Below are positions 16,341-25,241 of a DNA stretch of 64,000 bases, piece by piece. Every line of letters starts with the position of its first letter. Position 1 is the first letter of the stretch. A model generated the notes under the pieces. That model was not told the DNA's origin, did not search any database, and saw nothing but the letters and a program-made list of their open reading frames with translations. The stretch spans positions 2,666,001-2,730,000 of the forward strand of contig NZ_CP034660.1 of the NCBI RefSeq assembly GCF_003971255.1, in the 5' to 3' direction. The DNA comes from Colwellia sp. Arc7-635 (GTDB lineage Bacteria > Pseudomonadota > Gammaproteobacteria > Enterobacterales > Alteromonadaceae). The translations under genes and the position numbers were made by a program.

Positions 16341-16467
16341 GTAACAGGACACTCATTCTAAATCAAAAATTAACAGGACACTCATTCTAAATAAAATATC
16401 ACAACATTAATAACAGTAACAGGACACTCATTCTAAATCAAAAATTAACAGAACACTCATTCTAAAT
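16341..16467. repeat. Cluster of four short RAYT-type repeat units
   Basis: The word AACAGGACACTCATTCTAAA or its variant (GAACACTC) occurs four times, at about 16343, 16373, 16419 and 16448. Between them lie AAAATATCACAACATTAA-like fillers. The last unit runs into repeat R1 copy C. Spacing is irregular. Confidence 0.85.
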
Positions 16468-16570
16468 AAAATATCACAATATTAAAGCGAAAACGTTAAC
16501 TTCACTGAAAGCGGTAATATTGTTAACTAAAACTAACGATATTACTCTAGCATTTCATTCAGTGGTGTCT
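16445..16570. repeat. RAYT-associated repeat R1, copy C
   Basis: Same unit as 13337-13462, forming the downstream flank of the intact transposase gene. The inverted arms CACTGAA (16503) and TTCAGTG (16558) can close a hairpin of about 60 bases. Confidence 0.88.
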
Positions 16571-16669
16571 AAATACGTATTTTTAGACAAGTTCATCTTC
16601 AACGTAAGCTTTGGAACTACGTGGTTTGAAATGGAACGTTATATCAGTTTGATTGGGGATTCGTCGCGT

Positions 16670-17647
16670 TTACGCAAAGAGCTTATTGCAATGACTTAAG
16701 TTTTGTCGTCGTTTAAAATCTTGATGTTCGCAGTAGTCACTTAAGGCAGTTTCTCGGCCAACAGCGCCATGAAATTGTGTTCTAAATTCGGTAGTAATAA
16801 TTAACCAGTGCTCTGCCGATATGTTTAAGCGTTTGAGTATCTCTGGTTGGCTTTGTTCGATAAAACCATGTTTGTCTGCTCGAATACTGCGCCCTGTTAT
16901 ATCAATGAGTTGCAGATAGTCTGTTAGGTCAAACGGTAGGCCTTTGGGCATGTCTTTTCTGGGGTTACCGACAAAGGCCATTAGTGTATTCGGTTGCTGT
17001 CCTGTTTTCGCTTGCTCGCAGCGTAGTTTTACGCTGGTGTGGTTGGAATTTTCAGGGGTATCGGCTATATTGGCGCGAATGGGGTTTAAGTCAACATACG
17101 CCATGCAAGCGGCAATAGCTGCTTCATCTAAGAGTGCTTGGGATTTAAACCGAGTTTCCCAAAACCTCCCCTTGCAATTATCTTCTTGATTAGCAGCTCG
17201 AGCAATATTTTCATTGAGATAGCCTATAAACCAGCTGATTTTGATGAGGCGTTTACGATACGTTTCTGCCGTTGCTTTGACCATATCAAGCAGTGGTTCG
17301 CTGAGTGTGTCACCATGACAATATTGATTGGTTAATAACGTGCCTTTGTATAAACGATGCCAACGTTCAAGTACTTCACTCATGGTCCATTGTTTCGCTT
17401 TTTCTTCATCAACACATAGCACCACATGATAATGATTGCTCATCACCGCATAAGCACAAACCTCAATGGCAAACACTTGTGTGAGGAAATGCAATTTATC
17501 TTCTATCCATCCTCGGCGATGTTCATAGCTTTGGCCTGAGTACTTATCTTCACCACATAAAAACGCACGCCTGACACAGCGTGAAATGCAATGATAATAA
17601 GGCGTATCCGCTAAACTGATTTGTTGCTTTCTGGGTGTTGTCATCAC
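16670..17647 (-). CDS. REP-associated tyrosine transposase (RAYT, Y1/HUH family)
   Basis: A 325-residue single-strand transposase of the IS200-like Y1 superfamily, long subgroup. It has the HUH-type motif AVMSNHYHVVLCV at about residue 70, the catalytic region GRFWETRFKSQ and AYVDLNPIRANI (conserved Tyr), and a C-terminal extension. Such proteins act on REP-type hairpin repeats. It is flanked on the downstream side by R1 and short AACAGGACACTCA units. On the upstream side are inverted copies (GAGTGAGTGTCCTGTTA), so the whole unit has terminal inverted words. A 3' fragment of a second copy lies at 13562. Confidence 0.92.
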   Translation of the reverse strand: MMTTPRKQQISLADTPYYHCISRCVRRAFLCGEDKYSGQSYEHRRGWIEDKLHFLTQVFAIEVCAYAVMSNHYHVVLCVDEEKAKQWTMSEVLERWHRLYKGTLLTNQYCHGDTLSEPLLDMVKATAETYRKRLIKISWFIGYLNENIARAANQEDNCKGRFWETRFKSQALLDEAAIAACMAYVDLNPIRANIADTPENSNHTSVKLRCEQAKTGQQPNTLMAFVGNPRKDMPKGLPFDLTDYLQLIDITGRSIRADKHGFIEQSQPEILKRLNISAEHWLIITTEFRTQFHGAVGRETALSDYCEHQDFKRRQNLSHCNKLFA

Positions 17648-17908
17648 GCACCTGACATAAAAGAGAAAGGGTCATTTGAGCTTAGTACAGAGGCTAACCT
17701 TGTTCAATGTAGAGTGAGTGTCCTGTTATTTTTTTAGTACAGAGGCTAACCTTGTTCAATGTAGAGTGAGTGTCCTGTTATTTTTGCTAAACTGATTTGT
17801 TGCTTTCTGGGTGTTGTCATCACGCACCTGACATAAAAGAGAAAGGGTCATTTGAGCTTAGTACAGAGGCTAACCTTGTTCAATATAGAGTGAGTGTCCT
17901 GTTATTTG
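17643..17908. repeat. Duplicated upstream flank of the RAYT gene
   Basis: The segment GCACCTGACATAAAAGAGAA through GAGTGAGTGTCCTGTTATTT occurs at 17649-17733. Its second half recurs at 17734-17786. The whole, with the first 35 or so bases of the transposase gene, recurs at 17788-17908. These are stepwise tandem duplications of the transposase 5' flank. Confidence 0.88.
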
Positions 17909-17982
17909 CTCTGTTATTTGCTGTTATTTTTGTCCTGATATTCCTGATATTCCTGATATTTTCCCTGATATTTTCCGTTAAA
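17908..17982. repeat. Short slippage-type repeats
   Basis: TGCTCTGTTATTTGCTGTTAT is followed by TCCTGATAT repeated three times and CCCTGATATTTTCC. Simple repeats extend the TCCTGTTATTT edge of the preceding duplication. Confidence 0.8.
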
Positions 17983-18060
17983 ACCTTCTAAAAACATAGA
18001 TTAAGAAAAACATTCCCATTACTGAATATGTAATAATGCAAGAATTAAAGTCACCAAAAC

Positions 18061-18140
18061 ATAAACGTTTTTGATTGTTAAAAGAAAACAATCCAGTTAG
18101 AGTATTTTCATTATTTAATGTTAATAAAAGCGAGTAATTA
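18061..18140. repeat. Leader repeat L, copy 2
   Basis: AAACGTTTTTGATTGTTAAA, AGAAAACAATCCAGTTAGAG and TATTTTCATTATTTAATG. GATTGTT and AACAATC can form a hairpin. It precedes the S41 peptidase gene by about 35 bases. Confidence 0.8.
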
Positions 18141-18173
18141 TATAGTCTCGCTATAAGCCTAAAGGAATAGCGA

Positions 18174-19397
18174 ATGAGATTTTACCTTTCATTTTTATTA
18201 TTAGTGATTTCTCTTCAATGTTTTGGACTTACTGATTTAGAGGTTCAGAATTGGAAAGATGATCTCAATTTTTATTCTCAAAATATGTCTAAAAAACACA
18301 TAGACCCTTACCATACGATATCTAAACGTGAATTCCAGACAGAAATAACACATCTCAAGAGTAAACTATCCACTTTAACAAAAAATCAGTTGTTAGTTGA
18401 ACTAATGAAGTTGACTCACAAAATAGGTGATGGGCATACATCTTTTCCTTTATGGGGAGCTGATCTGAAAAGCTTCCCTATTCAGTTAACAATGCTAAAA
18501 GGAAAACTTTATGTAATTAAAACAACAGATAATTACAAGCATCTTCTTGGCGCTACACTTGAGAAAATTAACGGCATCAATATAGAAAAGATCTATCATT
18601 TATTTTCTAAACTAACCCCTTTTTCTGAAAACCAATATTCAACACAAGTGAGGGTTGCGCAATACATTCCTAAAGCCGAATTACTTAATGGGTTAGGGAT
18701 TATTGATGATGTACTAAAAGCGCGCTTTACATTTAACATTGGTGAAAAGCAATTTGAACAACAATTAGCATCTCAACACTCACATGAATACAACGCTTAT
18801 CTTGAATATCAGAACAACGCTTTATTTTCTGTTGAGAAAAAACTTAATGATAATATTTGGTTTGGGTCGTTAAACGATAAGAAAGTAGTCTATTTTAAAT
18901 TCCGCCGTTACACGTCAATCTCAAAAATGGAGTCATTGGGGGAAGATCTATTATCTTTCATAAATGAAAATAAATCTGAAAAGTTAATCATTGACCTTAG
19001 AGACAATTATGGTGGTGATTATTTTGTAGGTTTAAAACTAGCCCAACTGCTAGTGTTAGCCGACAGTATAGATTGGAAATCAGGCGTTTATGTTCTTATT
19101 GATAATGCAACTTTCTCAGCATCCATGAGCAATGCAGCTCAGTTTTCTCAATTACTGAATGCAAAATTAATTGGTGAGCCAACAGGGGCTAAACCTTCCG
19201 GCTATCAGGATATGGGGCAGTTTATTTTACCTAACGCTAACCTAGAAGTAACATACTCAAAGCGACTGTATCATTTTACGAGTGATGGTAAAGATGCGTT
19301 ATACCCAAATGTTCATATTGAAGTTTCAATTGATGACTATATTTCAAAAAACGACCCTCAATTAAAATGGATATTAAATGATATAGATGTAAATTAG
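18174..19397 (+). CDS. S41 family (C-terminal processing type) peptidase
   Basis: 407 residues with an N-terminal signal peptide (MRFYLSFLLLVISLQCFGL). An alpha-helical lead region and a small PDZ-like section (residues 105-150) follow. The S41 protease core runs from about 225, with LIIDLRDNYGGDYFVG and the Ser-containing loop ATFSASMSNAAQF near residue 318. This places it among periplasmic serine peptidases of the tail-specific family. The catalytic Lys is likely in GEPTGAKPSG. It stands alone in the accessory region behind a leader repeat. AAAGGAATAGCG lies upstream of the ATG. Confidence 0.85.
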   Translation: MRFYLSFLLLVISLQCFGLTDLEVQNWKDDLNFYSQNMSKKHIDPYHTISKREFQTEITHLKSKLSTLTKNQLLVELMKLTHKIGDGHTSFPLWGADLKSFPIQLTMLKGKLYVIKTTDNYKHLLGATLEKINGINIEKIYHLFSKLTPFSENQYSTQVRVAQYIPKAELLNGLGIIDDVLKARFTFNIGEKQFEQQLASQHSHEYNAYLEYQNNALFSVEKKLNDNIWFGSLNDKKVVYFKFRRYTSISKMESLGEDLLSFINENKSEKLIIDLRDNYGGDYFVGLKLAQLLVLADSIDWKSGVYVLIDNATFSASMSNAAQFSQLLNAKLIGEPTGAKPSGYQDMGQFILPNANLEVTYSKRLYHFTSDGKDALYPNVHIEVSIDDYISKNDPQLKWILNDIDVN

Positions 19398-19460
19398 CCG
19401 GTTTGTAACTTAGCAGAAGGCTAAATTCGTTTGTCCTATAGGCATCTACTAGAAAACCTA

Positions 19461-19775
19461 TTATCTATGCCCCGGAAATAGAGCAGATAATAGATCTAAC
19501 TCATGCTCTAGATCTTGAGTAAAATAGAATTTCCAGCCTGCTAACTTTAGCGGCTCTAAAATGGTTCTTAAACACTGAACAACAAGACACAATGATTGCA
19601 CTGCATCCACGCCGTATGCGTATTCACAAATTGAAAGTTCCGATATTTCAATCTTACAGCGGTAGTCAACACCATTTGGTATTGGTTCAAGTTCAGGAGC
19701 TCCGATATTTATCGTCAGAGCGGTTAACGTACCGTCAACTTGTTTAGCTATGTATTCACTGGATGCTATAAACAT
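19461..19775 (-). CDS. Uncharacterised small protein (DUF6968-like)
   Basis: 104 residues, soluble. The pattern of two short beta-rich segments, then YGVDAVQSLCLVVQCLRTIL and a C-terminal helix, resembles small proteins grouped as DUF6968, of unknown function. The start at 19775 has AGAGGA eight bases upstream on the minus strand. It lies opposite in strand to its neighbours. Repeat words (TTAACGGGACACTCACTCTAA at about 19836) lie in its upstream region. Confidence 0.6.
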   Translation of the reverse strand: MFIASSEYIAKQVDGTLTALTINIGAPELEPIPNGVDYRCKIEISELSICEYAYGVDAVQSLCLVVQCLRTILEPLKLAGWKFYFTQDLEHELDLLSALFPGHR

Positions 19776-19972
19776 TCACACATTCCTCTATACGTATATA
19801 TCTGAGTGAGCAGTACTTGCTAAGAAATTAACAGAAATTAACGGGACACTCACTCTAACTCTAATTCTAAAATTTAGCAGCCATCAATAATAAACTTTTG
19901 CCAATATAAGTTATTATGGGTGACTTTCCTAATTTCATTTCTTAATTTCTTAATTTTTTCAAGGATGAATGT

Positions 19973-20791
19973 ATGCATCAAAAATTTTTACTTATTATGA
20001 TCTTTTCAATGATCAGTTTTTTCACTTGTGCGAACACAATAACAGTGAACAATTCTGAATTAGAGTATGAAGTGAAAGGTGACGGAGAGCATGTTGTTCT
20101 CTTCGAAGCAGGAGCTATATCAGGCATGGCTGGATGGGATTCTATTTGGAGTAATCTGCCAGAAAATGTTAAAGCGATAAGATACTCAAGACGAGGTGAA
20201 GGTCATTCGTCTTCGTGTTCAGGGAACTTAACCGCTATAGATTACGCCAAAGATGCTGAGGAGCTTGTTAGAACGCTGCAAATCAAAGCACCTATTATTT
20301 CCGTGTCTCATTCTTACGGCAGTAAAGTAGCTAGAACTTTCACTGTACGTAATCCCAATAAAGTGACGGCAATGTTGTTTGTCGATCCTATAAATCCAAG
20401 AGATGTCGATATTATCGAACTTTTAGACCCTACTAGCGGAAAAGAGTCGAATATAAAGTTGAAAGAAACAGATATGAAAATGGGCAAAGACAATGGTTGG
20501 TGTTTAATCAACGATATTTGGGATAAAACCCCTTCCCCAAGTTTTGGTGATATTAAGAACATTCCAATAACATTAATTGCAGGAGTGAAAAAACACAAAA
20601 ATTCTGAACGTCTTTTTGATACGAATGAAGCCCGTGAGTTGTGGGGGAAGTACCAATCAGAATGGGTTCTTAAGTTTCCTCGAGGCAAAGCTGTTATGGC
20701 CCATAAAAGTGGACACTTTGTTCAAGATGATGAGCCTGAACTAGTGTTAACAGAGCTGAAAAAATTACTCATCAGAGTTACAGAAAACTAA
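19973..20791 (+). CDS. Alpha/beta hydrolase, probably secreted
   Basis: 272 residues: a signal peptide (residues 1-21, ending TCANT), then an alpha/beta hydrolase fold. The oxyanion-side pattern VVLFEAGAISGMAGW, the nucleophile elbow VSHSYGSKV (Ser about 108) and a late His in MAHKSGHFVQDD are visible. The family includes esterases, epoxide hydrolases and lactonases; the substrate is unknown. It is an isolated gene in the accessory region. A second hydrolase gene of similar layout lies at 21517. Confidence 0.8.
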   Translation: MHQKFLLIMIFSMISFFTCANTITVNNSELEYEVKGDGEHVVLFEAGAISGMAGWDSIWSNLPENVKAIRYSRRGEGHSSSCSGNLTAIDYAKDAEELVRTLQIKAPIISVSHSYGSKVARTFTVRNPNKVTAMLFVDPINPRDVDIIELLDPTSGKESNIKLKETDMKMGKDNGWCLINDIWDKTPSPSFGDIKNIPITLIAGVKKHKNSERLFDTNEARELWGKYQSEWVLKFPRGKAVMAHKSGHFVQDDEPELVLTELKKLLIRVTEN

Positions 20792-20954
20792 CCAGCGCTT
20801 TCAAATCATACTTGTTATTGTCAGCTCATCCATATAACTTATTGTACTTAATTAATGCCTTAAGCCGCTTTGAGTTAATTTCATCGGCTCATTTTTACTG
20901 GCGTTTTGCTGTTGCAGTTATTCAACAGCCTCTTTAATTTTCTCAGGGGTTTTC

Positions 20955-21452
20955 ATGAATATTCGAATATTTAATAGAGACGATTTTCATGCAGTAAAAG
21001 ATATTTATCAGCAAGGGATTGATACAGGAAACGCTACTTTTCAAAAAATGGCAAAAAGCTGGGAAGAATGGAACAATGCAATGTTATCTAATTGCCGCCT
21101 TATAGCGACTGACAATAATCAAATAGTAGGTTGGGCTGGCCTCTCTGCTGTTTCAAGTCGAGTTGTATATTCGGGTGTTGCTGAAGTCAGTGTTTATGTT
21201 TCTAAAAGCGCACAAGGAAAAGGTGCTGGGCAGAAGTTGCTTTCTCAATTAATTTTAGAGTCTGAAAATAATAATATTTGGATGTTGCAAGCAGGTATTT
21301 TTCCAGAAAATGTTGCAAGTATTGCACTCCATAAAAAGAGTGGTTTTCGTGAAGTCGGAATTCGAGAGAAAGTGGGACAAATGAGCGGTATATGGCGTGA
21401 CTCGGTCTTATTGGAAAGGCGTAGCAAAATAGTTGGAATTTCAGATGATTAA
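20955..21452 (+). CDS. GNAT N-acetyltransferase, phosphinothricin acetyltransferase-like
   Basis: A 165-residue single GNAT domain. The N-terminal DIYQQGIDTGNATFQ, the strand GWAGLSAVSSRVVYSG and the acetyl-CoA loop VSKSAQGKGAGQKLL match the phosphinothricin/methionine sulfone acetyltransferase group. These enzymes acetylate small amines or amino-acid analogues. CAGGGG lies upstream. Such genes are common cassette passengers, but no attC was recognised next to this one. Confidence 0.85.
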   Translation: MNIRIFNRDDFHAVKDIYQQGIDTGNATFQKMAKSWEEWNNAMLSNCRLIATDNNQIVGWAGLSAVSSRVVYSGVAEVSVYVSKSAQGKGAGQKLLSQLILESENNNIWMLQAGIFPENVASIALHKKSGFREVGIREKVGQMSGIWRDSVLLERRSKIVGISDD

Positions 21453-21516
21453 ATCCTTAAAAATAAGTGGTTCAAACAAAGCATAAGATAATTTAGTTTG
21501 CATACAGGGAAGAAAA

Positions 21517-22482
21517 ATGAAAAAAACAGCAGAGAAGATTAGTGATAGTCGACGAAATGTTCTAAAAAAAGCCACTGCCCTAGCAACCATTGTCGCGACG
21601 GGTGGGATCAGTTTAAGTACCCACGCTCAAAGACAAAACAGTGAGGTTAATTCTAGCAAACTTGAAGCCAAATATTTACCAATACCAACACAAGCCCCTG
21701 CGACTGAAGGGGTACTGTCACTTTCTGGTGGAGCCGGGCTTTATTACTGGGATACCGGTGGAGACGGTCCAGTAGTTATACTGTCGCATCCAGGTAGAGG
21801 TAGCGCATTAACTTGGCCTTATCAACAACCTGTTTTTACCAAAGCAGGATTTAGAACGATTGCATATTCAAGACGCGGTTACTTTGGCTCCCCTGCCGGT
21901 TCGAAAAGCGATACGGGTAGCTATGCTGATGACCTTAATGCGTTAGTTAAGTATTTAAATGTCGAAAAATTTCACATTCTAGGTTTGGCGGCAGGAGGCT
22001 TCGCCGTTTCAGATTATGTTGTTTCCTACCCCGAAAAAATACTTAGTATGACGATAGTCTGTAGCCTCTTTGGTTTATGGGATAAAAATATTGATGAACG
22101 GCTAGACTTTATTCTTCCAAAAAGTTTTAGCGATTTACCTCCTGAGTTTAAGGAACTCGGGCCGTCTTATCGCTGGGCAAACCCTGAAGGGGTAAATGCA
22201 TGGATTGAGATGGAGAAGAAGTCTAAAGGAGATGGGATCAGGCATGGGCAAAAAGCGAAAAGTGATATTACTTGGGATAAATTTAGAGCGGCTAAAATCC
22301 CTACTTTTTTTATTGCCGGTGGTGCTGATTTATATCAGCCGCCTTCAATGATGCGAGCAGCTGCTCGGGAAATTCCTAATAGTGAAACCCTAGTGGTGCC
22401 AGAAGCAGGACATGCTGTTCAATGGGAACAACCTGAAATATTTAATCGTTCGGTTATAGCCGTTTTCAGAAAACACAGTTAA
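21517..22482 (+). CDS. Alpha/beta hydrolase with Tat-like signal
   Basis: 321 residues. The N-terminus has a twin-arginine type signal (DSRRNVLKKATALATIVATG) suggesting folded export. The hydrolase domain shows PVVILSHPGRGSALTWPYQ, IAYSRRGYFGSP, a nucleophile elbow GLAAGGFAVSD in which the usual Ser position is Ala, and a late His in PEAGHAVQWEQPE. The apparent loss of the canonical Gly-x-Ser-x-Gly nucleophile is odd; catalysis may be altered. It probably forms part of the same accessory block as the preceding acetyltransferase. Confidence 0.75.
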   Translation: MKKTAEKISDSRRNVLKKATALATIVATGGISLSTHAQRQNSEVNSSKLEAKYLPIPTQAPATEGVLSLSGGAGLYYWDTGGDGPVVILSHPGRGSALTWPYQQPVFTKAGFRTIAYSRRGYFGSPAGSKSDTGSYADDLNALVKYLNVEKFHILGLAAGGFAVSDYVVSYPEKILSMTIVCSLFGLWDKNIDERLDFILPKSFSDLPPEFKELGPSYRWANPEGVNAWIEMEKKSKGDGIRHGQKAKSDITWDKFRAAKIPTFFIAGGADLYQPPSMMRAAAREIPNSETLVVPEAGHAVQWEQPEIFNRSVIAVFRKHS

Positions 22483-22595
22483 CTATATTTTTATAAATTT
22501 AAGCTTAACTAATACAAGGAGTTAAAGTAGAGCCAAAAGCAGTTGGTTTCTGTGTTAATTCATAGTATACCTGTACTCAAAGCTTTGGAGAGCAT

Positions 22596-23033
22596 ATGCA
22601 AAAGGAATTTTCAGGAATATTTGAAGTAGCATCAGTGGTTAAAACTTTAGCGCTTTGCGTGCTAACTATTGGCTCCTATTTAATATATAAACTTTATCTT
22701 TTTTCAAAGCAAATCAATAAACATACGAGTCTAAAAATATCTACTGTGTTCATGAAAACAGCCATCATCTTATTCACTTTTTCATTAGGGAGTTTAATTT
22801 ATGGTTTAATTAACTTTCATGACCCTGCTGTTTTACAAAGTTCGATTGGCATTCATGCTATCTCTAGTATTTTCGATGTAACCTGGATCATTATGGTTCG
22901 TAACCGTATTAATTTGATTACTGGTGCAACTAAAGGTGACAAGCTTTGGTTAAATCCATTTATTACATCAATTTTTCATGTGATTTATATGCAACATAAA
23001 ATAAACCAAGGTTTAGTGAGAAGTACAATATAA
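22596..23033 (+). CDS. DUF4234-like membrane protein
   Basis: 145 residues with four hydrophobic segments (about 12-32, 50-70, 80-100 and 120-138). The fragment TIGSYLIYKLYLFSKQIN and the late WLNPFITSIFHVIYMQHKIN are typical of the DUF4234 group of unknown function. GGAGAG precedes the ATG by three bases. It is followed at once by a degenerate attC-like sequence, so it is probably an old integron cassette gene. Confidence 0.7.
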   Translation: MQKEFSGIFEVASVVKTLALCVLTIGSYLIYKLYLFSKQINKHTSLKISTVFMKTAIILFTFSLGSLIYGLINFHDPAVLQSSIGIHAISSIFDVTWIIMVRNRINLITGATKGDKLWLNPFITSIFHVIYMQHKINQGLVRSTI

Positions 23034-23124
23034 GAAATAAACAAGAACCATAACTGTTGACTTTTTTACGCTTCATTTTATATTTTAACCAGCAATTATT
23101 TAGCCTATTATATGGCTGTGGAGC
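23034..23124 (+). other. Degenerate attC-like sequence
   Basis: Aligns with attC4 over its whole length: GAAATAAACAAGAACCATAAC, then CTGTTGACTTTTTTACGCTTC, AACCAGCAATTATTTAGCCT and ATTATATGGCTGTGG. The core sites have decayed (the right end lacks GTTRRRY), so it is unlikely to be recombined now. Confidence 0.6.
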
Positions 23125-23138
23125 ATTAAGGAATTTAT

Positions 23139-23543
23139 ATGGAAATTAGAAGTATCTCTTGGCAAGAAACAATCCCTCTTCGCCACAAGGTTCTATGGCC
23201 AAACAAGCTACTTGAATATTGTCATGTAGAAGGTGACCACGACGCTATACATTTCGGTGCATTTACTGACGATAAACTTGTTTGCGTTGCATCAGTGTAC
23301 GTAAAGTCAGATAAGGCTCGCTTACGTAAATTTGCGACTAATGCTGATTACCAAAGCCAAGGAATAGGCTCAAAAATGTTAAAGACTATTCTCCATTCGC
23401 TCAAAAATACCGAAGTAAAAGTGTTCTGGTGTGATGCTAGAGAATCCGCTTTAAGTTTCTATAGCCGTTTTGGTATGCAGCCATATGGTGAACGCTTTTA
23501 TAAAGCAGATGTTTCTTACTTTAAAATGAGAGTTGCTTTGTAG
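23139..23543 (+). CDS. GNAT family N-acetyltransferase
   Basis: A 134-residue GNAT domain. The landmarks are LRKFATNADYQSQGIGSKML (acetyl-CoA binding loop QxxGxG) and VFWCDARESALSFYSRFGM. The opening RSISWQETIPLRHKVLWPN is typical of a small group of uncharacterised acetyltransferases. AAGGA lies six bases before the ATG. It follows directly after the attC-like relic at 23034, as a cassette gene would. Confidence 0.85.
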   Translation: MEIRSISWQETIPLRHKVLWPNKLLEYCHVEGDHDAIHFGAFTDDKLVCVASVYVKSDKARLRKFATNADYQSQGIGSKMLKTILHSLKNTEVKVFWCDARESALSFYSRFGMQPYGERFYKADVSYFKMRVAL

Positions 23544-23836
23544 TAAATAAAGCAACCATGTAACAAAAGTTAGCGGTTAGTAATTGACTTCTATCAAGAG
23601 TATATGAAACCTAGTCGCATGCATCTGTTTTCTTTTATCTTGAATGGCTCAGAGTCATCACAGTATTGCTCACGTAATTACTCACATAATTACATTGACA
23701 GATTTATTCGTTTGTATATTAACTGCAGTGTTCAGTTTTACCGTTTATTTCCTCGCTGGAAAAAGCGAAGTTACGATTGAAGAAGAAAAAAAGACACCCA
23801 CCAAAATATTTATTCGATGTTATAACGAACAAATAA

Positions 23837-23868
23837 AAGAGCAGATACCATCATCAGTATCTGCTCTT
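23837..23868 (-). terminator. Rho-independent terminator (mainly minus strand)
   Basis: A perfect 12-bp stem AAGAGCAGATAC / GTATCTGCTCTT with an eight-base loop. On the minus strand it is followed by TTATTT, so it ends the oxidoreductase/GST transcript. Confidence 0.8.
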
Positions 23869-23934
23869 GTTATTCTAAAAATACATCCCTTAAGGGAACA
23901 CTACTTTTAGAGCGTACTTACCTTTAAGTCGCGC

Positions 23935-25062
23935 TTACTTTTGTGGCGTAATTAAGTACTTCTCACCTGTCGCTTGTTTAGAATAAGCTGCCATCGATTT
24001 TAATTGTAATACTTCTGCCAACGATACTTCATGTGTGTAGTGACTAGCAAATGTCGTGGTAATTTCATCTGCCACACGTTTACGCATCGCAATAACCGTT
24101 TTAGTACCTAATTTACCTAACGCATTGAACAATAAGAAGCCATTGACACCCCAAGCGAAACCGAAATTTCGATTGAGTGTTATTGGGCCACGGTCTAATG
24201 CGCCATAAATGTACACTTGTTTGTACGTGTCAGAGCCATAAACACTGTGCTCTTTCATATCACGAGACGCAGCAACTTCCATACAATTTAGAATGTCACT
24301 GGTTAGCTTGCCGCCGCCAATGGGATCAAACGCGATAGTTGCATCTGTTTCAATAATCGCCGTTGTTAAGTCAGCAAGGAAAGTATCGCTACTTGAGTTA
24401 ACAACATATTTTGCGCCCATATCACGCAACAATGTTTCTTGCTCGGCTTTACGGACAATGTTAATTAAATCAATGCCATCGGCAATACAAATACGATTTA
24501 GCATTTGACCAAGGTTAGACGCAGCCGCCGCATGAATAATGGCGTTATGACCTTCAGCACGCATGGTTTCAACCATCGCTAATGCCGTAAGTGGGTTAAC
24601 AAAAGAAGATGCCCCCTCTTTTGCCGTAGTACCTTCTTTTAATGGTAAACAGCTTTGCACGTTGGCAGCAATATATTGACGATAAGTACCACCACCAATA
24701 ACGGCCACGGTTTTACCCATTAATGCTTGTGCCGCAGGTGATGAACCCGCCGCTATAACGGTTCCTGCGCCTTCATTACCAACAGGAATGGCTTTACCAA
24801 CACGCGCTTTAACCGCAGGCATAAACTTAGCGGGAACATCTGCGTTAATCACTGGGCTTTGTTCAGAGCCTGATTGCTGTGCTGTTGTCATGTCTGCAAC
24901 GCTAAAAAGAACGGCTAAGTCAGACGGGTTTAATGGCGCAGCTTCAAGACGAATAACCACTTCATCGGCACCAGGTTGTGGTATTTCGATGTTTTTTAAG
25001 GCAAGCGTTAATTTATTGTCTTCACTGATGGTTGAAGTAAGTTGGATATTTGACGTTGTCAT
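23935..25062 (-). CDS. Zinc-type alcohol dehydrogenase-like / quinone oxidoreductase family protein
   Basis: A 375-residue medium-chain reductase. The N-terminal GroES-like domain has AAPLNPSDLAVLFS and VGNEGAGTVIAAG. The Rossmann domain has the unusual IIHAAAASNLGQMLNRIC in place of the usual GxGxxG and a later AFDPIGGGKLTSD. No zinc-binding Cys cluster is present, so it resembles NADPH:quinone or enoyl reductases. The GST gene lies upstream in the same direction (about 180 bases) and the divergent LysR gene is likely its regulator. Confidence 0.8.
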   Translation of the reverse strand: MTTSNIQLTSTISEDNKLTLALKNIEIPQPGADEVVIRLEAAPLNPSDLAVLFSVADMTTAQQSGSEQSPVINADVPAKFMPAVKARVGKAIPVGNEGAGTVIAAGSSPAAQALMGKTVAVIGGGTYRQYIAANVQSCLPLKEGTTAKEGASSFVNPLTALAMVETMRAEGHNAIIHAAAASNLGQMLNRICIADGIDLINIVRKAEQETLLRDMGAKYVVNSSSDTFLADLTTAIIETDATIAFDPIGGGKLTSDILNCMEVAASRDMKEHSVYGSDTYKQVYIYGALDRGPITLNRNFGFAWGVNGFLLFNALGKLGTKTVIAMRKRVADEITTTFASHYTHEVSLAEVLQLKSMAAYSKQATGEKYLITPQK

Positions 25063-25241
25063 AATGTTTGCTCCTGCAAATAATGAAATTTTTCAACCAA
25101 TAACTTTATAGTATTGGTCATACTTCGTTCGTAATTAAATTCAATTAAAAATTCGATCTTTCTATGTTGATCTTTCTATATAGGACTTTCTATGCTGGTC
25201 TTGGCTATTTCATATTGCCAACCTATGTTGCTAAGTACCTA

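Noticed and set aside
16341-16467. CRISPR-like regular repeats
   Set aside because: Unit spacing is irregular, fillers are AT-rich and shared between copies, and no cas genes are present; the units belong to the RAYT repeat family.
17797-17991. 64-codon frame rich in hydrophobic residues
   Set aside because: It lies entirely within tandem duplications and TCCTGATAT slippage repeats.
20955-22482. New toxin-antitoxin or defence module among the acetyltransferase and hydrolase genes
   Set aside because: No coupled gene pair, no nuclease or sensor domain; the genes are spaced and independently preceded by ribosome binding sites.
23644-23910. 88-codon plus-strand frame
   Set aside because: It reads straight through the strong hairpin terminator at 23837-23868 and shows no family resemblance.
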